The translations under genes and the position numbers were made by a program. Under the pieces are notes generated by a model. It saw only the letters and a program-made list of their open reading frames with translations. It did not search any database and was not told the origin of the DNA. From assembly GCA_046269235.1 (NCBI GenBank), contig JBJZOS010000004.1:62001-126000 (forward strand): DNA of 64,000 nt, written 5' to 3'. This stretch comes from Soonwooa sp032078105 (GTDB lineage: Bacteria > Bacteroidota > Bacteroidia > Flavobacteriales > Weeksellaceae). This document shows, in pieces, positions 34,617 through 44,225 of this stretch; the stretch's first letter is position 1; each line of letters begins with the position of its first letter.

Positions 34617-35171
34617 TTATTTAATTCGATTAGGATTTTGTTTTAGAAAACTATCCCAACCGGTATAAGATTTTTCGGTAGAAATACTTCCAGAATTAAA
34701 ATGATGACAAACGGCAACCGCCAAACCATCTGAAGCGTCGAGATATCTGGTCGGGAATTCTTTTAAGTTCAACAGTTTTTGCAACATACCGGCAACTTGT
34801 TCTTTGCTGGCGTTTCCGTTTCCCGTTATTGCCATTTTAACCTTTTTGGGAGAATATTCCACAATCGGGACATCGCGATGCAGGCTTGCTGCCATTGCAA
34901 CACCTTGCGCCCGGCCAAGTTTTAACATACTTTGCACGTTTTTACCAAAGAAAGGCGCTTCCAAAGCGACTTCATCAGGATGATATTCGTCTATCAACGA
35001 AAGCGTTCGGTCAAAGATGTATTTTAGCTTTATTTCGTGGGTATCGTATTTTTTAAGGATTAATTCATGAATCGCGAGAAGAGACATTTTACCACCTTTA
35101 ATAGTGATAAGTCCAAATCCCATCACAGCTGTTCCTGGGTCAATTCCTAATATGATTTTTTCCGTTTGCAT
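34617..35171 (-). CDS. ruvC: Holliday junction resolvase RuvC
   Basis: A 184-residue crossover junction endonuclease. The first catalytic Asp is in ILGIDPGTAVMGFG (about 6-19), the conserved Glu in EVALEAPFFGKN, and the C-terminal Asp pair in YLDASDGLAVAVCHHF. The start is set at ATG 35171 because a -7 box ends at 35177, directly upstream; a GTG at 35177 would fall inside it. It resolves recombination intermediates together with RuvAB, which are not in this window. Confidence 0.96.
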   Translation of the reverse strand: MQTEKIILGIDPGTAVMGFGLITIKGGKMSLLAIHELILKKYDTHEIKLKYIFDRTLSLIDEYHPDEVALEAPFFGKNVQSMLKLGRAQGVAMAASLHRDVPIVEYSPKKVKMAITGNGNASKEQVAGMLQKLLNLKEFPTRYLDASDGLAVAVCHHFNSGSISTEKSYTGWDSFLKQNPNRIK

Positions 35172-35176
35172 TCGCA

Positions 35177-35184
35177 CAAAGTTA
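35177..35184 (-). promoter_or_regulatory. -7 box TAACTTTG for ruvC
   Basis: It matches TAnnTTTG on the minus strand, 5 bp before the ruvC ATG, which implies a nearly leaderless transcript. Confidence 0.5.
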
Positions 35185-35273
35185 CGTCAAGATTTTTTAA
35201 AAATTTCATTATTAAAAATTTTGCATTAAATAAAAGAGTACATTTAAAATCACAAAAAATCATCAAAATATCT

Positions 35274-38015
35274 ATGAAAAAACTTTTACTCGCCTCAGCA
35301 TTTTCGCTGAGTTTTGGTGTCGCCCCAATCGCGATCTATGCGCAAAAAAACATGACAGAAGCTCCAGTTTTTGTTAGCAATACAGAAGGAATCAAAGAGT
35401 ATACTTTAAAAAATGGACTCAAAGTGCTTTTGATTCCGGATGCTTCACAAAGTAACATGGTCGTTAACATCGTCTATAATGTTGGCTCACGTCACGAAGG
35501 TTACGGTGAAAAAGGTATGGCGCATTTGCTAGAACACATGCTTTTTAAAAGTACCAAAAAATTAGGTGATATCAAAAAGCAATTATCTGATAAAGGTGGT
35601 GCGGCGAATGGTACAACTTGGTATGACAGAACCAATTATTACGAAGTTTTCCCTTCAAATGACGATAATCTTCGTTGGGCTTTGGAAATGGAAGCGGACA
35701 GAATGATTAATGCTACGATTCTTCAATCAGATTTGGATAAAGAATTTTCTGTGGTTAGAAACGAGTTTGAGATTGGAGAAAATAATCCGGGAAGTGTTTT
35801 GCAAGAGCGTATTGTCTCAACCGCATACCTATGGCATAATTACGGAAATTCAACGATTGGAAGTAAAGAAGATATCGAACGCGTAAAAGCGCCAACGCTT
35901 AGAAAATTTTATGAAAAATTCTATCAACCAGACAATGCGACTTTAATTGTTGCTGGTAAGTTTGATGAGAAAAAAGCTCTAGATTATGTTTCTCAATATT
36001 TTGCGCCAATCCCAAAACCTTCGCGAGTTATCGACTTGACATACACGGTAGAACCTGCGCAAGATGGCGAGCGCTTCGTAGAATTGAAGCGTTCCGGAGA
36101 TAGTAAAGTTATTGGTGCGTTATATCACACAGCACCATTTGCTGATAAAGATTATGCGGCTTTGGATGCGCTTAACGAAATTTTGACTTCTGACCCGTCA
36201 GGCTATTTGTATAAAGCATTTATTGATACGCACAAAGCAGCTGCTGTCTACGGTTGGCAACCGACGGTGCGAGACGCAAGTTATTTGTATTTTGCCTTAG
36301 AAGTCCCTAATGATAAAGATGTTAAAGCATCACAAGAGGATTTTAGAAAAGAATTGGATAAGGTGGCAAGCATTAATTATACGGATGATGATGTTAAGCG
36401 TGCCAAAGCAAAACTTTTGAAACAACTAGAAAATACAAAAAATAATACCATCAACTATGCTATTAATTTAACGGAAATTATTGGTGCTGGTAATTACAAA
36501 CTCGAAATGCTGTATCGCGACAATATCGAAAAGTTAACGAAAGCAGATATTCAGCGTGTTGCGGAAAAATATTTTAGAAGTAACAACCGTACAATTGGCG
36601 CCTTTATCCCTACTAAAGATGAAGTTAGGGTTAAAAATCTTGAATATTCTGATGACCAAATTGCTAGCTTGACAAAAGCTTACAAAGGACGTGCATTAGA
36701 AAAAGAAGCAGCAGCTTTTGAAGCTTCTATCAAGAATCTTAAAGCCAATCTTACAGAATCTAAATTGAGTAATGGGTTTAAGTATGGTCTTATTAAAAAA
36801 GAAATAAAAGGCGGGAAAATACAAGCTAGTTTCCGAATGCCAATAGGTAATTCAAAAGATTTGACAGGTAAGTCTGACATAGGATCGCTAATGGCGCAAG
36901 TTCTTAAGACAGGGACTAAATCTCATACTAAAGAACAAATCCAAGATATGTTAGATGAGTGGAAGACTAATCTTAATTTTGGATTTAGTGGACAGACTTT
37001 GTCAATTAACATTAATACATACAAAGAAAACTTCCCAAAAGTAATGGCTTTGGTAAAAGAAATTTTAACCGAATCTACTTTCCCTGAAGCTGAGTTGGTA
37101 AAGACAGTTAATGAATATAACACTTACCTAGAATCTTCGTTGAACGATCCGCAGTCGCTAGCTTTTACAGAGATAGAACGCCAGACCGTAGCTTATCCTA
37201 AAGAAAGCATCTATTATACGCCTTCTTTGAAAGAGCAAATCGAAAACAACAAGAAAGTAGCACGTCAACAGTTATTAGATTTTTATACCAATATGTTAGG
37301 TGCTAATAATGGGGTAGGATCTGTTGTTGGAGACCTAGATGCTAAAACTGTATCAGGCTTGCTAGAGTCAACTTTTGGTAACTGGAATTCTAAATCCAAG
37401 TACGAATTTATAAAACCAGAGCTATTCGGAACTAAAAAATTAGATAACGAATACATAACGCCAGATAAAGAAAATGCAGCCGCGGTTGGACGTATTAACT
37501 TCACCATGAATCGTAATAGTGCAGATTATCCTGCAATGGTGATGGCTAACGAGATTTTGGGAAGTGGAGGCTTCTTATCGGCGCGTATCCCGATGCGTCT
37601 TCGTGAGAAAGAAGGTATTAGTTATGGCGCTGGCTCTTTTATGAACATTCCTGTTAATAATGATGCAGCTTCTTGGTCATGGTACGCGTTTTTTAACCCT
37701 ACCAAAAAAGATGCTGTTAACAAAGCATTGAATGAAGAAATCGTAAAAGCGCTTAAAGACGGCTTCACACAAGAAGAGCTGAAATCCAACCTTACCTCTT
37801 GGCTTAATTCTAGAAAAACAGGATTAGGAAACGATAATACTTTGATGAGTCTAGTTAACAATCAGTTACAATACGGATTGTCGTTGGATGACTATGACAA
37901 ATTAGAATCTCAAGTATCAGCCTTGAAGTTGGATCAAGTTAACGCCGCTTTGAGAAAATATATTTCTGAAGACAAATTAACATCGATATACGTCGGCGAT
38001 TTTAATAAAAAATAA
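35274..38015 (+). CDS. M16 zinc protease, two-domain, exported
   Basis: A 913-residue periplasmic metalloprotease of the pitrilysin/insulinase family. The signal peptide (MKKLLLASAFSLSFGVAPIAIYA) begins at 35274, preferred to an upstream extension through AT-rich leader sequence. The inverted zinc motif HLLEH is at 84-88, with the distal Glu expected about 75 residues on (EFSVVRNEFEIGEN). The second half (about 470-913) repeats the M16 fold without the zinc motif, forming the usual closed shell. It degrades peptides in the envelope. Monocistronic, with a terminator behind it. Confidence 0.94.
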   Translation: MKKLLLASAFSLSFGVAPIAIYAQKNMTEAPVFVSNTEGIKEYTLKNGLKVLLIPDASQSNMVVNIVYNVGSRHEGYGEKGMAHLLEHMLFKSTKKLGDIKKQLSDKGGAANGTTWYDRTNYYEVFPSNDDNLRWALEMEADRMINATILQSDLDKEFSVVRNEFEIGENNPGSVLQERIVSTAYLWHNYGNSTIGSKEDIERVKAPTLRKFYEKFYQPDNATLIVAGKFDEKKALDYVSQYFAPIPKPSRVIDLTYTVEPAQDGERFVELKRSGDSKVIGALYHTAPFADKDYAALDALNEILTSDPSGYLYKAFIDTHKAAAVYGWQPTVRDASYLYFALEVPNDKDVKASQEDFRKELDKVASINYTDDDVKRAKAKLLKQLENTKNNTINYAINLTEIIGAGNYKLEMLYRDNIEKLTKADIQRVAEKYFRSNNRTIGAFIPTKDEVRVKNLEYSDDQIASLTKAYKGRALEKEAAAFEASIKNLKANLTESKLSNGFKYGLIKKEIKGGKIQASFRMPIGNSKDLTGKSDIGSLMAQVLKTGTKSHTKEQIQDMLDEWKTNLNFGFSGQTLSININTYKENFPKVMALVKEILTESTFPEAELVKTVNEYNTYLESSLNDPQSLAFTEIERQTVAYPKESIYYTPSLKEQIENNKKVARQQLLDFYTNMLGANNGVGSVVGDLDAKTVSGLLESTFGNWNSKSKYEFIKPELFGTKKLDNEYITPDKENAAAVGRINFTMNRNSADYPAMVMANEILGSGGFLSARIPMRLREKEGISYGAGSFMNIPVNNDAASWSWYAFFNPTKKDAVNKALNEEIVKALKDGFTQEELKSNLTSWLNSRKTGLGNDNTLMSLVNNQLQYGLSLDDYDKLESQVSALKLDQVNAALRKYISEDKLTSIYVGDFNKK

Positions 38016-38036
38016 AATTGTCATAAATAATTAAAG

Positions 38037-38066
38037 AAAGTCCAAGTATTTTGCTTGGACTTTTTA
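38037..38066 (+). terminator. Rho-independent terminator
   Basis: AAAGTCCAAG/CTTGGACTTT, a 10-bp stem with a 7-base loop and trailing T, sits between the convergent protease and ferrochelatase genes. Confidence 0.88.
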
Positions 38067-38094
38067 TTTATTTTTGAAAAGCTTTAACAGATTT

Positions 38095-39153
38095 TTAAAC
38101 TAAATAAAATTGGTTAAGTTTTTCTTCGCACAAAGTTTTAACAACATTGATCCATTGGTCTTCGTCGTTAAGACAAGGTATGTAATGGAAACTTTCGCCA
38201 CCAGCATGCAAAAATTCTTCTTTGCCCTCCACCGAAATTTCTTCTAAAGTCTCCAAACAATCCGAAACAAAAGCGGGACAAACAATGGCTAAATTCTTAA
38301 CCCCTTTTTTCGGCAGATTTTCCAAAGTTTCATCGGTATAAGGTTCAATCCATTTGTCTTTCCCCAAACGCGATTGAAAACTCACAATAACCTTCTCTTT
38401 TGGAATACCCAATTTCTCAATTACCGATTCAGTCGTTTTGTAACATTGATGACGGTAACAAAATTGATGACTCGGATTGTTTTCTCTTTGGCAGCAATCG
38501 TTTAAGTTACAGGTTTTAGTCGGGTCGGTTTTGTAAATATGTCTTTCGGGAACGCCGTGATAGGAAAACTGAAGTGCGTCGAAGTGTTCTGGTAGTTTTT
38601 CCTTGATGCTTTCCGCTAAACAGTGAATGTAGATTTCACGATTATAAAAAGGCTGAACATAATTGATTTTTACATTCGGAAAAAATTTCTTGCGAACGCT
38701 TTCTGCTTTTTCGATTACCGTTTCTGTTGTGCTCATCGCATATTGCGGATATAGCGGAAACAAAACAATCTCCGAAATACCTTGATCAACCAATTTTTGA
38801 ATGCCCGTTTCGATGCTTGGTTCTGCGTAACGCATTCCAATTTCTACAGGAACATCAATCAGCTTTTGAAGTTTGCTTTTTATCTGTTCTGTAATAACAA
38901 TAAGTGGAGAACCTTGCTCCGTCCAAACCGTTTTGTAAGCTTCGGCAGACTTTGCAGGTCGCGTTTTCAGGATAATACCTTGTACCAAAAGCGCACGGCC
39001 AATCCAGCGATAATCGATAACACGTTCGTCCATCAAGAATTCGTCGAGATAGTCTTTGACATCTGCGACAGAAGTTGATTTTGGAGAACCTAAATTAACA
39101 AGTAAAATCCCTTTCTTGTTTGTGATTTTTGGAGGTATAATATTGGTATTCAA
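38095..39153 (-). CDS. hemH: ferrochelatase
   Basis: A 352-residue enzyme inserting Fe(II) into porphyrin to make heme. Family motifs are clear: GILLVNLGSPKSTSVADVKDYL at the N-terminus, FSYHGVPERH (the metal-site His) near residue 200, and a cysteine-rich stretch (KTCNLNDCC, FCYRHQC) just after it, near the position of the Fe-S cluster ligands seen in some ferrochelatases. VCPAFVSDCLETLEEI follows near the C-terminus. It lies 38 bp downstream of the Nfu gene on the same strand, and both gene products handle iron. Confidence 0.96.
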   Translation of the reverse strand: MNTNIIPPKITNKKGILLVNLGSPKSTSVADVKDYLDEFLMDERVIDYRWIGRALLVQGIILKTRPAKSAEAYKTVWTEQGSPLIVITEQIKSKLQKLIDVPVEIGMRYAEPSIETGIQKLVDQGISEIVLFPLYPQYAMSTTETVIEKAESVRKKFFPNVKINYVQPFYNREIYIHCLAESIKEKLPEHFDALQFSYHGVPERHIYKTDPTKTCNLNDCCQRENNPSHQFCYRHQCYKTTESVIEKLGIPKEKVIVSFQSRLGKDKWIEPYTDETLENLPKKGVKNLAIVCPAFVSDCLETLEEISVEGKEEFLHAGGESFHYIPCLNDEDQWINVVKTLCEEKLNQFYLV

Positions 39154-39191
39154 TTTTTTGTATTAAAAGATTTTTTAATTTATTTTAAATC

Positions 39192-40070
39192 TTAGCCGTT
39201 AACTGCTTCAACTTTTTCCACTAGATCGGGAACAAATTGTTTTAAAATATTTTCGATACCGTTTTTAAGCGTTGCTGTTGAAGAAGGACATCCGCTACAA
39301 GCACCTTGCAGAAGCATTTTTGCTGTTTTGCTATCTTCATCATATTCCATAAGTGAGATTTTTCCACCATCATTTTCTACAGCTGGCGCAACGTATTCCA
39401 TAAGGATGTTACTAATTTTTTGTTCGTTGTCTGTATAATCTCTATCAAGAATTTTCTGAACTGGATTTTCGTGTGGATGCGGTTCTACATTAGAAATTTC
39501 GCCGCCGCCTTGTAGATAATCTGCAACTTTAGAACGTACTTGCGTCATAATCTGATGCCACTCGTATTGGTTATCTTTAGTCACGGCAACAAAGTTGTCA
39601 CTAATGAAAACTTCTTTTACAAAATCAAATTCGTCGAAAAGTGCTTTTGCTAAAGGAACAAACTCTGCGTCTTGTACATTTTTGCATTCTAAAAAGCCAT
39701 CCATTAGCATTTTGTTAGAAACGAATTTCATAACATTTGGGTTAGGCGTCATCTCCGAATAGATTTGGTACAGTTCTTTTTTCTTTTGAAGGTAGATTCT
39801 TGGATTGGCAAGAAGTTCGTCTTCGATAACGTTTTTAAGATTGTCCGCTACATGTTCCCATTCTACGCTGTCTTCTTTGGCAACTGCGATAAAGTTAGCC
39901 GTGATGAAAATACGGTTAACAAAAGGATAGTTGAACAATTCTTGCGCTAATGGGATTTCCGAAATGTCGGAATTTCTATCGAGTTCTAAAGAGCCTGGGA
40001 TAAGGTTGTAATCTGCTACAAACTTTAGGACTTTAGGGTTTTCTGTTGGTTCTATTAAAATTTGTCTCAT
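39192..40070 (-). CDS. NifU-like Fe-S scaffold protein with two Nfu N-domains
   Basis: A 292-residue cluster carrier. Two tandem Nfu N-terminal domains (about 1-95 and 98-190; compare TENPKVLKFVADY with TPNPNVMKFVSNK) precede the NifU C-terminal domain with the cluster motif GACSGCPSS near residue 260. The duplicated N-domain is characteristic of Bacteroidota. It delivers Fe-S clusters to target enzymes, of which the aconitases in this window are typical examples. It has its own -7 box and reads into hemH. Confidence 0.93.
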   Translation of the reverse strand: MRQILIEPTENPKVLKFVADYNLIPGSLELDRNSDISEIPLAQELFNYPFVNRIFITANFIAVAKEDSVEWEHVADNLKNVIEDELLANPRIYLQKKKELYQIYSEMTPNPNVMKFVSNKMLMDGFLECKNVQDAEFVPLAKALFDEFDFVKEVFISDNFVAVTKDNQYEWHQIMTQVRSKVADYLQGGGEISNVEPHPHENPVQKILDRDYTDNEQKISNILMEYVAPAVENDGGKISLMEYDEDSKTAKMLLQGACSGCPSSTATLKNGIENILKQFVPDLVEKVEAVNG

Positions 40071-40089
40071 AGACTGGATTTTTCTTATG

Positions 40090-40097
40090 CAAAAATA
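40090..40097 (-). promoter_or_regulatory. -7 box TATTTTTG for the nfu-hemH genes
   Basis: It matches TAnnTTTG on the minus strand 19 bp before the start at 40070; no clear -33 partner. Confidence 0.45.
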
Positions 40098-40220
40098 TCG
40101 TAATTTGCTGGAAGAAAAAAATGTAAGATTGCTTAAGAATTCTGTGTTGGCTTGAGGAATAGGACTTTAGAGGTTATTTGAATTTTCTATCAGACTTATG
40201 GCTTATCGTAGCACAACATT

Positions 40221-40315
40221 CTAGCCCCGATTGCAGCGGCATCCTTTTGTGGTGGTGGCCGAGCGTAGCGAGGTCGCCATCACAAAAGATACAGCGGAAA
40301 GCGGGAATGGCTTCT
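40221..40315 (+). repeat. intergenic palindromic element, type A, copy 1
   Basis: It begins CTAGCCCCGATTGCAGCGGC and contains CATCCTTTTGTGG, a G+C-rich hairpin (GTGGCC...GGTCGCCAT), the matching CACAAAAGATACAGCGG and finally AAAGCGGGAATGGCTTC. CTTTTGTG pairs with CACAAAAG and the outer AGCC with GGCT. A second copy lies at 49079-49177 on the minus strand. Repeats with this layout are scattered in flavobacterial genomes; a structured-RNA class from this group (Flavo-1) may be related. Confidence 0.75.
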
Positions 40316-40334
40316 AAAAAATTAAACTTAAATA

Positions 40335-40850
40335 ATGGCAATAGTTAGAGAACTTCTAGGAAAAATGCCCAAAATCGGGGAAAACACATGGTTGGCGGAG
40401 ACAGCAACCATAATTGGTGATGTGGAGATGGGAAGCGATTGTAGCATTTGGTACAATGCGGTGATTCGTGGAGACGTTAATTCCATAAAAATCGGTAATA
40501 AAGTTAATATTCAGGACAACGCGATGGTGCATTGCACGTATCAAAAATGTGCGACTGAAATAGGAAACAATGTATCCATCGGGCATAACGCGATTGTGCA
40601 CGGTTGTACATTAAAGGATAATGTCCTAATCGGGATGGGCGCCATTGTAATGGACGATTGTGTGGTAGAAAGTAATTCTATTGTGGCTGCAGGCGCTGTT
40701 GTTACGGCAAATACACATATTGGCGAAGGCGAAATCTGGGCTGGCGTTCCTGCAAAAAAAGTGAAAGATATTTCGCAACAACTCATAGAAGGCGAAATCA
40801 ACAGAATTGCTAACAACTATATGAAATATTCTAGTTGGTATAAAGAATAA
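40335..40850 (+). CDS. gamma carbonic anhydrase family protein (left-handed beta-helix)
   Basis: A 171-residue hexapeptide-repeat protein. Repeats run from about 20 to 145 (for example DCSIWYNAVIRGDVNSI, VNIQDNAMVHCT, VSIGHNAIVHGC, NVLIGMGAIVMDD), and the three metal-binding His are in MVHC, SIGHN and IVHGC. It belongs to the YrdA/gamma carbonic anhydrase group. The related PaaY occurs in phenylacetate clusters, but this copy is 12 kb away from the paa genes and lies beside the YihY gene. Bicarbonate chemistry or a thioesterase-like role are both possible. Confidence 0.9.
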   Translation: MAIVRELLGKMPKIGENTWLAETATIIGDVEMGSDCSIWYNAVIRGDVNSIKIGNKVNIQDNAMVHCTYQKCATEIGNNVSIGHNAIVHGCTLKDNVLIGMGAIVMDDCVVESNSIVAAGAVVTANTHIGEGEIWAGVPAKKVKDISQQLIEGEINRIANNYMKYSSWYKE

Positions 40851-40853
40851 GAT

Positions 40854-41801
40854 ATGCTAAAAATAATTTCGGACTTCTGGAGTGTTCTTAAAGAAAGTTT
40901 TAACCAGTGGATGAAGTCGTCCGCGAGCAGAGATAGTGCGAGTATTGCTTATTACGCGATTTTCTCGCTTCCTGGATTACTTGTTATTGTGATTTGGGTG
41001 GCGGGAAATTTTTATGGTGAAGAAGCTATTCGAGGAGAGATTACCGCTCAGTTCCGTGGAATCATGGGGAAAGATGTTGCTTCTAGTATCGAGAGTATTA
41101 TTACTAGTGCCGTTATTGATAAACAAAATATCTGGATGAAAACTTTAGGTGTTGGCACTTTAATTTTTGGTGCTACAACTTTGTTTTTCCAAATGCAGAC
41201 CTCGCTTAATCAACTTTGGGATATCGAATCTGCACCAAAACGCGCGTGGCAAAAATTCTTGTTAGACCGTGCCAATTCTCTGGGAATGATTCTCGTTATC
41301 ACGTTTTTGCTTTTGATAAGTATGGTTTTGTCTTCGCTTTTGGGACTTGCCAATAATCTGATAACAGGTTATTTCGGGATCGAAACTTACATTCTGATGC
41401 AAATTTCTAATTTTGTGTTGGGGTTTTTGGTAGTGACTTTGTTATTCGCTTTTATGTTTAAAGTTTTGCCCGATGTCGAAATTTCTTTGAAATCCGTTTG
41501 GATGGGCGCAGTGGTAACCGCATTGTTATTCAATATTGGGAAAATGCTGCTGAGTTTGTATTTTGATTTTTCTAAGCCGACTTCGGTTTTTGGCGCAGCG
41601 GGAACAATTATTCTTATTATGATGTGGGTTAATTATAGCTGTCAAATTATTTTTTTCGGCGCCGAATTCACAAAAGTCTATGCATACAAAAAAGGACATT
41701 ATATAAAGCCCTCAAAATTCGCAAAATGGAATGCCGAAAAACGATTGCGCGACCAAGAAAACAGCATTATTGTTCCAACAAAAGAGTCTACTACATCTTA
41801 G
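40854..41801 (+). CDS. YihY/virulence factor BrkB family membrane protein
   Basis: A 315-residue protein with six membrane segments (about 35-55, 98-118, 140-165, 178-205, 215-240 and 248-270). Family hallmarks include SIAYYAIFSLPGLLVIVIWVAG, LWDIESAPKRAW and GAAGTIILIMMWVNYSCQIIFFGAEF. Formerly mislabelled RNase BN; actual function is unknown. It starts 3 bp after the carbonic-anhydrase-like gene, so the two share a transcript. Confidence 0.92.
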   Translation: MLKIISDFWSVLKESFNQWMKSSASRDSASIAYYAIFSLPGLLVIVIWVAGNFYGEEAIRGEITAQFRGIMGKDVASSIESIITSAVIDKQNIWMKTLGVGTLIFGATTLFFQMQTSLNQLWDIESAPKRAWQKFLLDRANSLGMILVITFLLLISMVLSSLLGLANNLITGYFGIETYILMQISNFVLGFLVVTLLFAFMFKVLPDVEISLKSVWMGAVVTALLFNIGKMLLSLYFDFSKPTSVFGAAGTIILIMMWVNYSCQIIFFGAEFTKVYAYKKGHYIKPSKFAKWNAEKRLRDQENSIIVPTKESTTS

Positions 41802-42153
41802 TCTTCTTTTTTATTTGTTAAATAAGCTTACTTCGGGATAAAAAAACTCATTTCAGCTCGAATAGATTTTACAAAAACCCTGTCCTGAAAAAGCTGATGC
41901 TCGGATCAATAAATTTTCTCTGTACAAAATCCGATAGATATTTACTCGAAATGGTGCGTCGCATAAAGAAAATCGCTTTAATATGAATGGAAGTTAATTA
42001 AGCTTTGCGAATCTTTGTCAAAATTGGTTTTAAAAATTTAAAAGAGTATTAAAGTCCTGGCTTATTTTTTGCTACTTGGTTAAGCCTATTACTATTTGTA
42101 ACAAAATGAAATGTGATGTGACAAATAATCACGCTAAATAACAACTTTTTAAG
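41802..42153. other. 352-bp intergenic region, no gene recognised
   Basis: AT-rich. It contains one 31-codon frame on the minus strand (41869-41964) with no support, and no obvious terminator hairpin. No repeat of the kinds seen elsewhere in the window. Confidence 0.6.
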
Positions 42154-43215
42154 ATGAATGGATTACAATATTTTCTAATACTTTGTTCAGGTGCGAATAT
42201 TCATATTTTGAAAAAAACGCCCTCGGAATGGAACAAGTTTGCAGGTATTGGTGGCATTGTTTTGTTTACTGCCATCTTTGCAACTTTGTCAGCTGGCTAC
42301 GCGATTTTTACGGTCTTTGATGATTATTGGGTTGCTGTAGGCTTTGGACTTTTGTGGGGTTTGATGATATTTAACCTAGACCGTTATATTGTGTCGTCTA
42401 TTAAAAAAACAGTCGGTTGGTGGCATCAATTGTTGATGACTTTGCCGCGTTTGGCTTTAGCGACTTTTCTTGGGATTATCATCGCAAAACCTCTAGAGCT
42501 TAAGATATTTGAGAAGGAAGTTAACAAGCAACTTAACACGATTATTCAACGGAATAAAAAACAATTACAAGCCGAGATGAATGGCCGAATTCTTCAGCAA
42601 TCTGGACCTTTTGATGCTGAGAAAAAAGAAATTAATGATAAAATTGCAGCTTATAGAATTTCGTATGATTCGGCGGCGGCCGAATTGGAGAAAGAAATTC
42701 TCGGTACCAAAACAGGACTAACCAGCGGTAGAGAGGGTTACGGTCCCAATGCTAAGCGTAAAGCCGAACTGAAAGAGCAACGTCGACAGGATTTAGAAAA
42801 TTATCAAAAACAGGTCGCACCCCGCTTGGAGTATCTAGACAAAGAAGTGTCAAAAGTCTATACTAATCTCGAAACAGAACGTAAAAGTACCGAAACTTTT
42901 GAGGACAAATTCAATGGATTTGCGGCGCGATTACAAGCTTTAGATGAATTGGGGAAAAACTCCGCAATCATCGCTTTAGCAGCTAGTTTTATCATGGGCA
43001 TGTTTATCTGTTTAGAGATTTCGCCCGTTTTGATCAAACTTATCTCTAATGTCGGTCCTTACGATTATCTTTTAGAGAAAACTGAAAATGATTTTAAACT
43101 TTATTCTAAAGAGAAAATAGAAAAAGGAAACTACTTAACAGATCATCGAATTAACAATTATAAAGAATCGCTCTCCAAAAACAAAGATAAGTTTGAAGAC
43201 GAATTTGTTGATTGA
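42154..43215 (+). CDS. DUF4407 family membrane protein
   Basis: A 353-residue protein with four membrane segments: two near the N-terminus (about 30-52 and 58-80), one at about 95-115, and one near residue 270 (SAIIALAASFIMGMFICLE). Between the third and fourth lies a long charged coiled coil (about 120-255, rich in Lys/Glu). The motif FNLDRYIVSSIKK is characteristic of DUF4407. Function unknown; no partner genes identify it. Confidence 0.9.
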   Translation: MNGLQYFLILCSGANIHILKKTPSEWNKFAGIGGIVLFTAIFATLSAGYAIFTVFDDYWVAVGFGLLWGLMIFNLDRYIVSSIKKTVGWWHQLLMTLPRLALATFLGIIIAKPLELKIFEKEVNKQLNTIIQRNKKQLQAEMNGRILQQSGPFDAEKKEINDKIAAYRISYDSAAAELEKEILGTKTGLTSGREGYGPNAKRKAELKEQRRQDLENYQKQVAPRLEYLDKEVSKVYTNLETERKSTETFEDKFNGFAARLQALDELGKNSAIIALAASFIMGMFICLEISPVLIKLISNVGPYDYLLEKTENDFKLYSKEKIEKGNYLTDHRINNYKESLSKNKDKFEDEFVD

Positions 43216-43336
43216 TTTTATAAGTTGTAACCTACTTCTTTGTAAACGAAAAATTGTAATTATTTTAAAATAATAAATTCTATTTAAAAGGTACAGGTAT
43301 GTTTTTTTTTATCGATTTTGGAAAAAATTAACTACC

Positions 43337-43925
43337 ATGAAATTTATTACCTGTATTCTCCTTTTTTTCTTAGGGAGTATTAATTCTAGGCTTGCTGCAT
43401 AAGACCAATTCTTAGGTCAAATTATGTATATACTTTATAATTTTACCCCGAGTGGTTGGCATGAATGTGACGGAGCATTATTACCGATTAACGAAAATGA
43501 GGCTTTATTTTCACTTTTGGGTACAACCTACTGTGCGGACGGGCAAACTACTTTTGTCTTGCCAAATGCACAAGGTCGCGTGATTATTGATGAGGGTCAA
43601 GGGTCGGGTTTGTTTCCATATTTTATGAGAGAAAATGGGGGCAGAGACATCAACTTTATTTTCATCTCAAATACCAGTTCATAGTCACCAAATGAAGGCG
43701 ATTAACGATGCTGCTAACCAAAACAAACCTACAGCATCTTATCCTGCAAAAACTAAAGCCTTGGCTAAAGAATATTCTATATCAACAGCTTCTGGTGATC
43801 TTGTAACAATGAAAAATGATCTGCTTGGTGCGGCAGGTAGAAGTCAAGCACATAATAATCTCATGCCTTCGCTTGCCCTAAAATGTGTCATAGCCATACT
43901 AGGCTTATATCCTTCGAGACCCTAA
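43337..43925 (+). pseudogene. secreted tail-collar (microcystin-dependent-like) protein, broken twice
   Basis: An ATG at 43337 opens a signal peptide (MKFITCILLFFLGSINSRLAA) that is followed at once by TAA (43400-43402) where the family has Gln. The frame then continues as a phage tail-collar domain (FTPSGWHECDGALLPINENE, LFSLLGTTYCADGQTTFVLP, GRVIIDEGQG). At a run of five G (43635-43639 region) the frame slips; with four G it continues as GAETSTLFSSQIPVHSHQM to the stop at 43925. The length is one base over a multiple of three, as predicted. Intact relatives are common in flavobacteria, usually next to a T9SS-tail protein; exact role unknown. Confidence 0.82.
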
Positions 43926-43942
43926 TACTAAAACTTTTTACC

Positions 43943-44151
43943 ATGAATAAATTAAAAAAAATTAAGCACTAGCTTTTTGTTATCGAGAGGATATCAATTC
44001 GATAAGTGTCTATGACCTGAATGGAAGAGTGGTGTTGACCGAAAAGTTAAAATCTAAAAGTAATTTATCAAAACTTGCAAAAGCATTGTACATTTTAAAA
44101 ATTGAAACGAAAGATTTTAACAGCCAAGAAATTAAATTTATTAATAACTAA
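43943..44151 (+). pseudogene. remnant of a T9SS type A sorting-domain protein
   Basis: An ATG at 43943 (MNKLKKIKH) is followed within ten codons by a stop. From about 43984, in a different frame, a clear type IX C-terminal sorting domain remains: DINSISVYDLNGRVVLTEKL, then LAKALYILKIETK and a final KFINN. The middle of the gene has been deleted. The remnant directly follows the broken tail-collar gene, a pair seen intact in related bacteria. Confidence 0.75.
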
Positions 44152-44167
44152 ATAATATCATGTACAA

Positions 44168-44205
44168 TAAAAAACTCCGAACAAATGGTTTCGGAGTTTT
44201 TTATT
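44168..44205. terminator. bidirectional terminator
   Basis: AAAAAACTCCGAA, short loop, TTTCGGAGTTTTTT lies between the pseudogene remnants and the convergent guaB. Confidence 0.88.
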
Positions 44206-44225
44206 ATTTTAAATCTATATTTTTT

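Noticed and set aside
40335..40850. Hexapeptide-repeat protein considered as PaaY of the phenylacetate pathway
   Set aside because: It is 12 kb from the paa operon and paired with the YihY gene; the general gamma carbonic anhydrase assignment is safer.
41869..41964. 31-codon frame on the minus strand in the YihY-DUF4407 gap
   Set aside because: Too short, no promoter or neighbour support.
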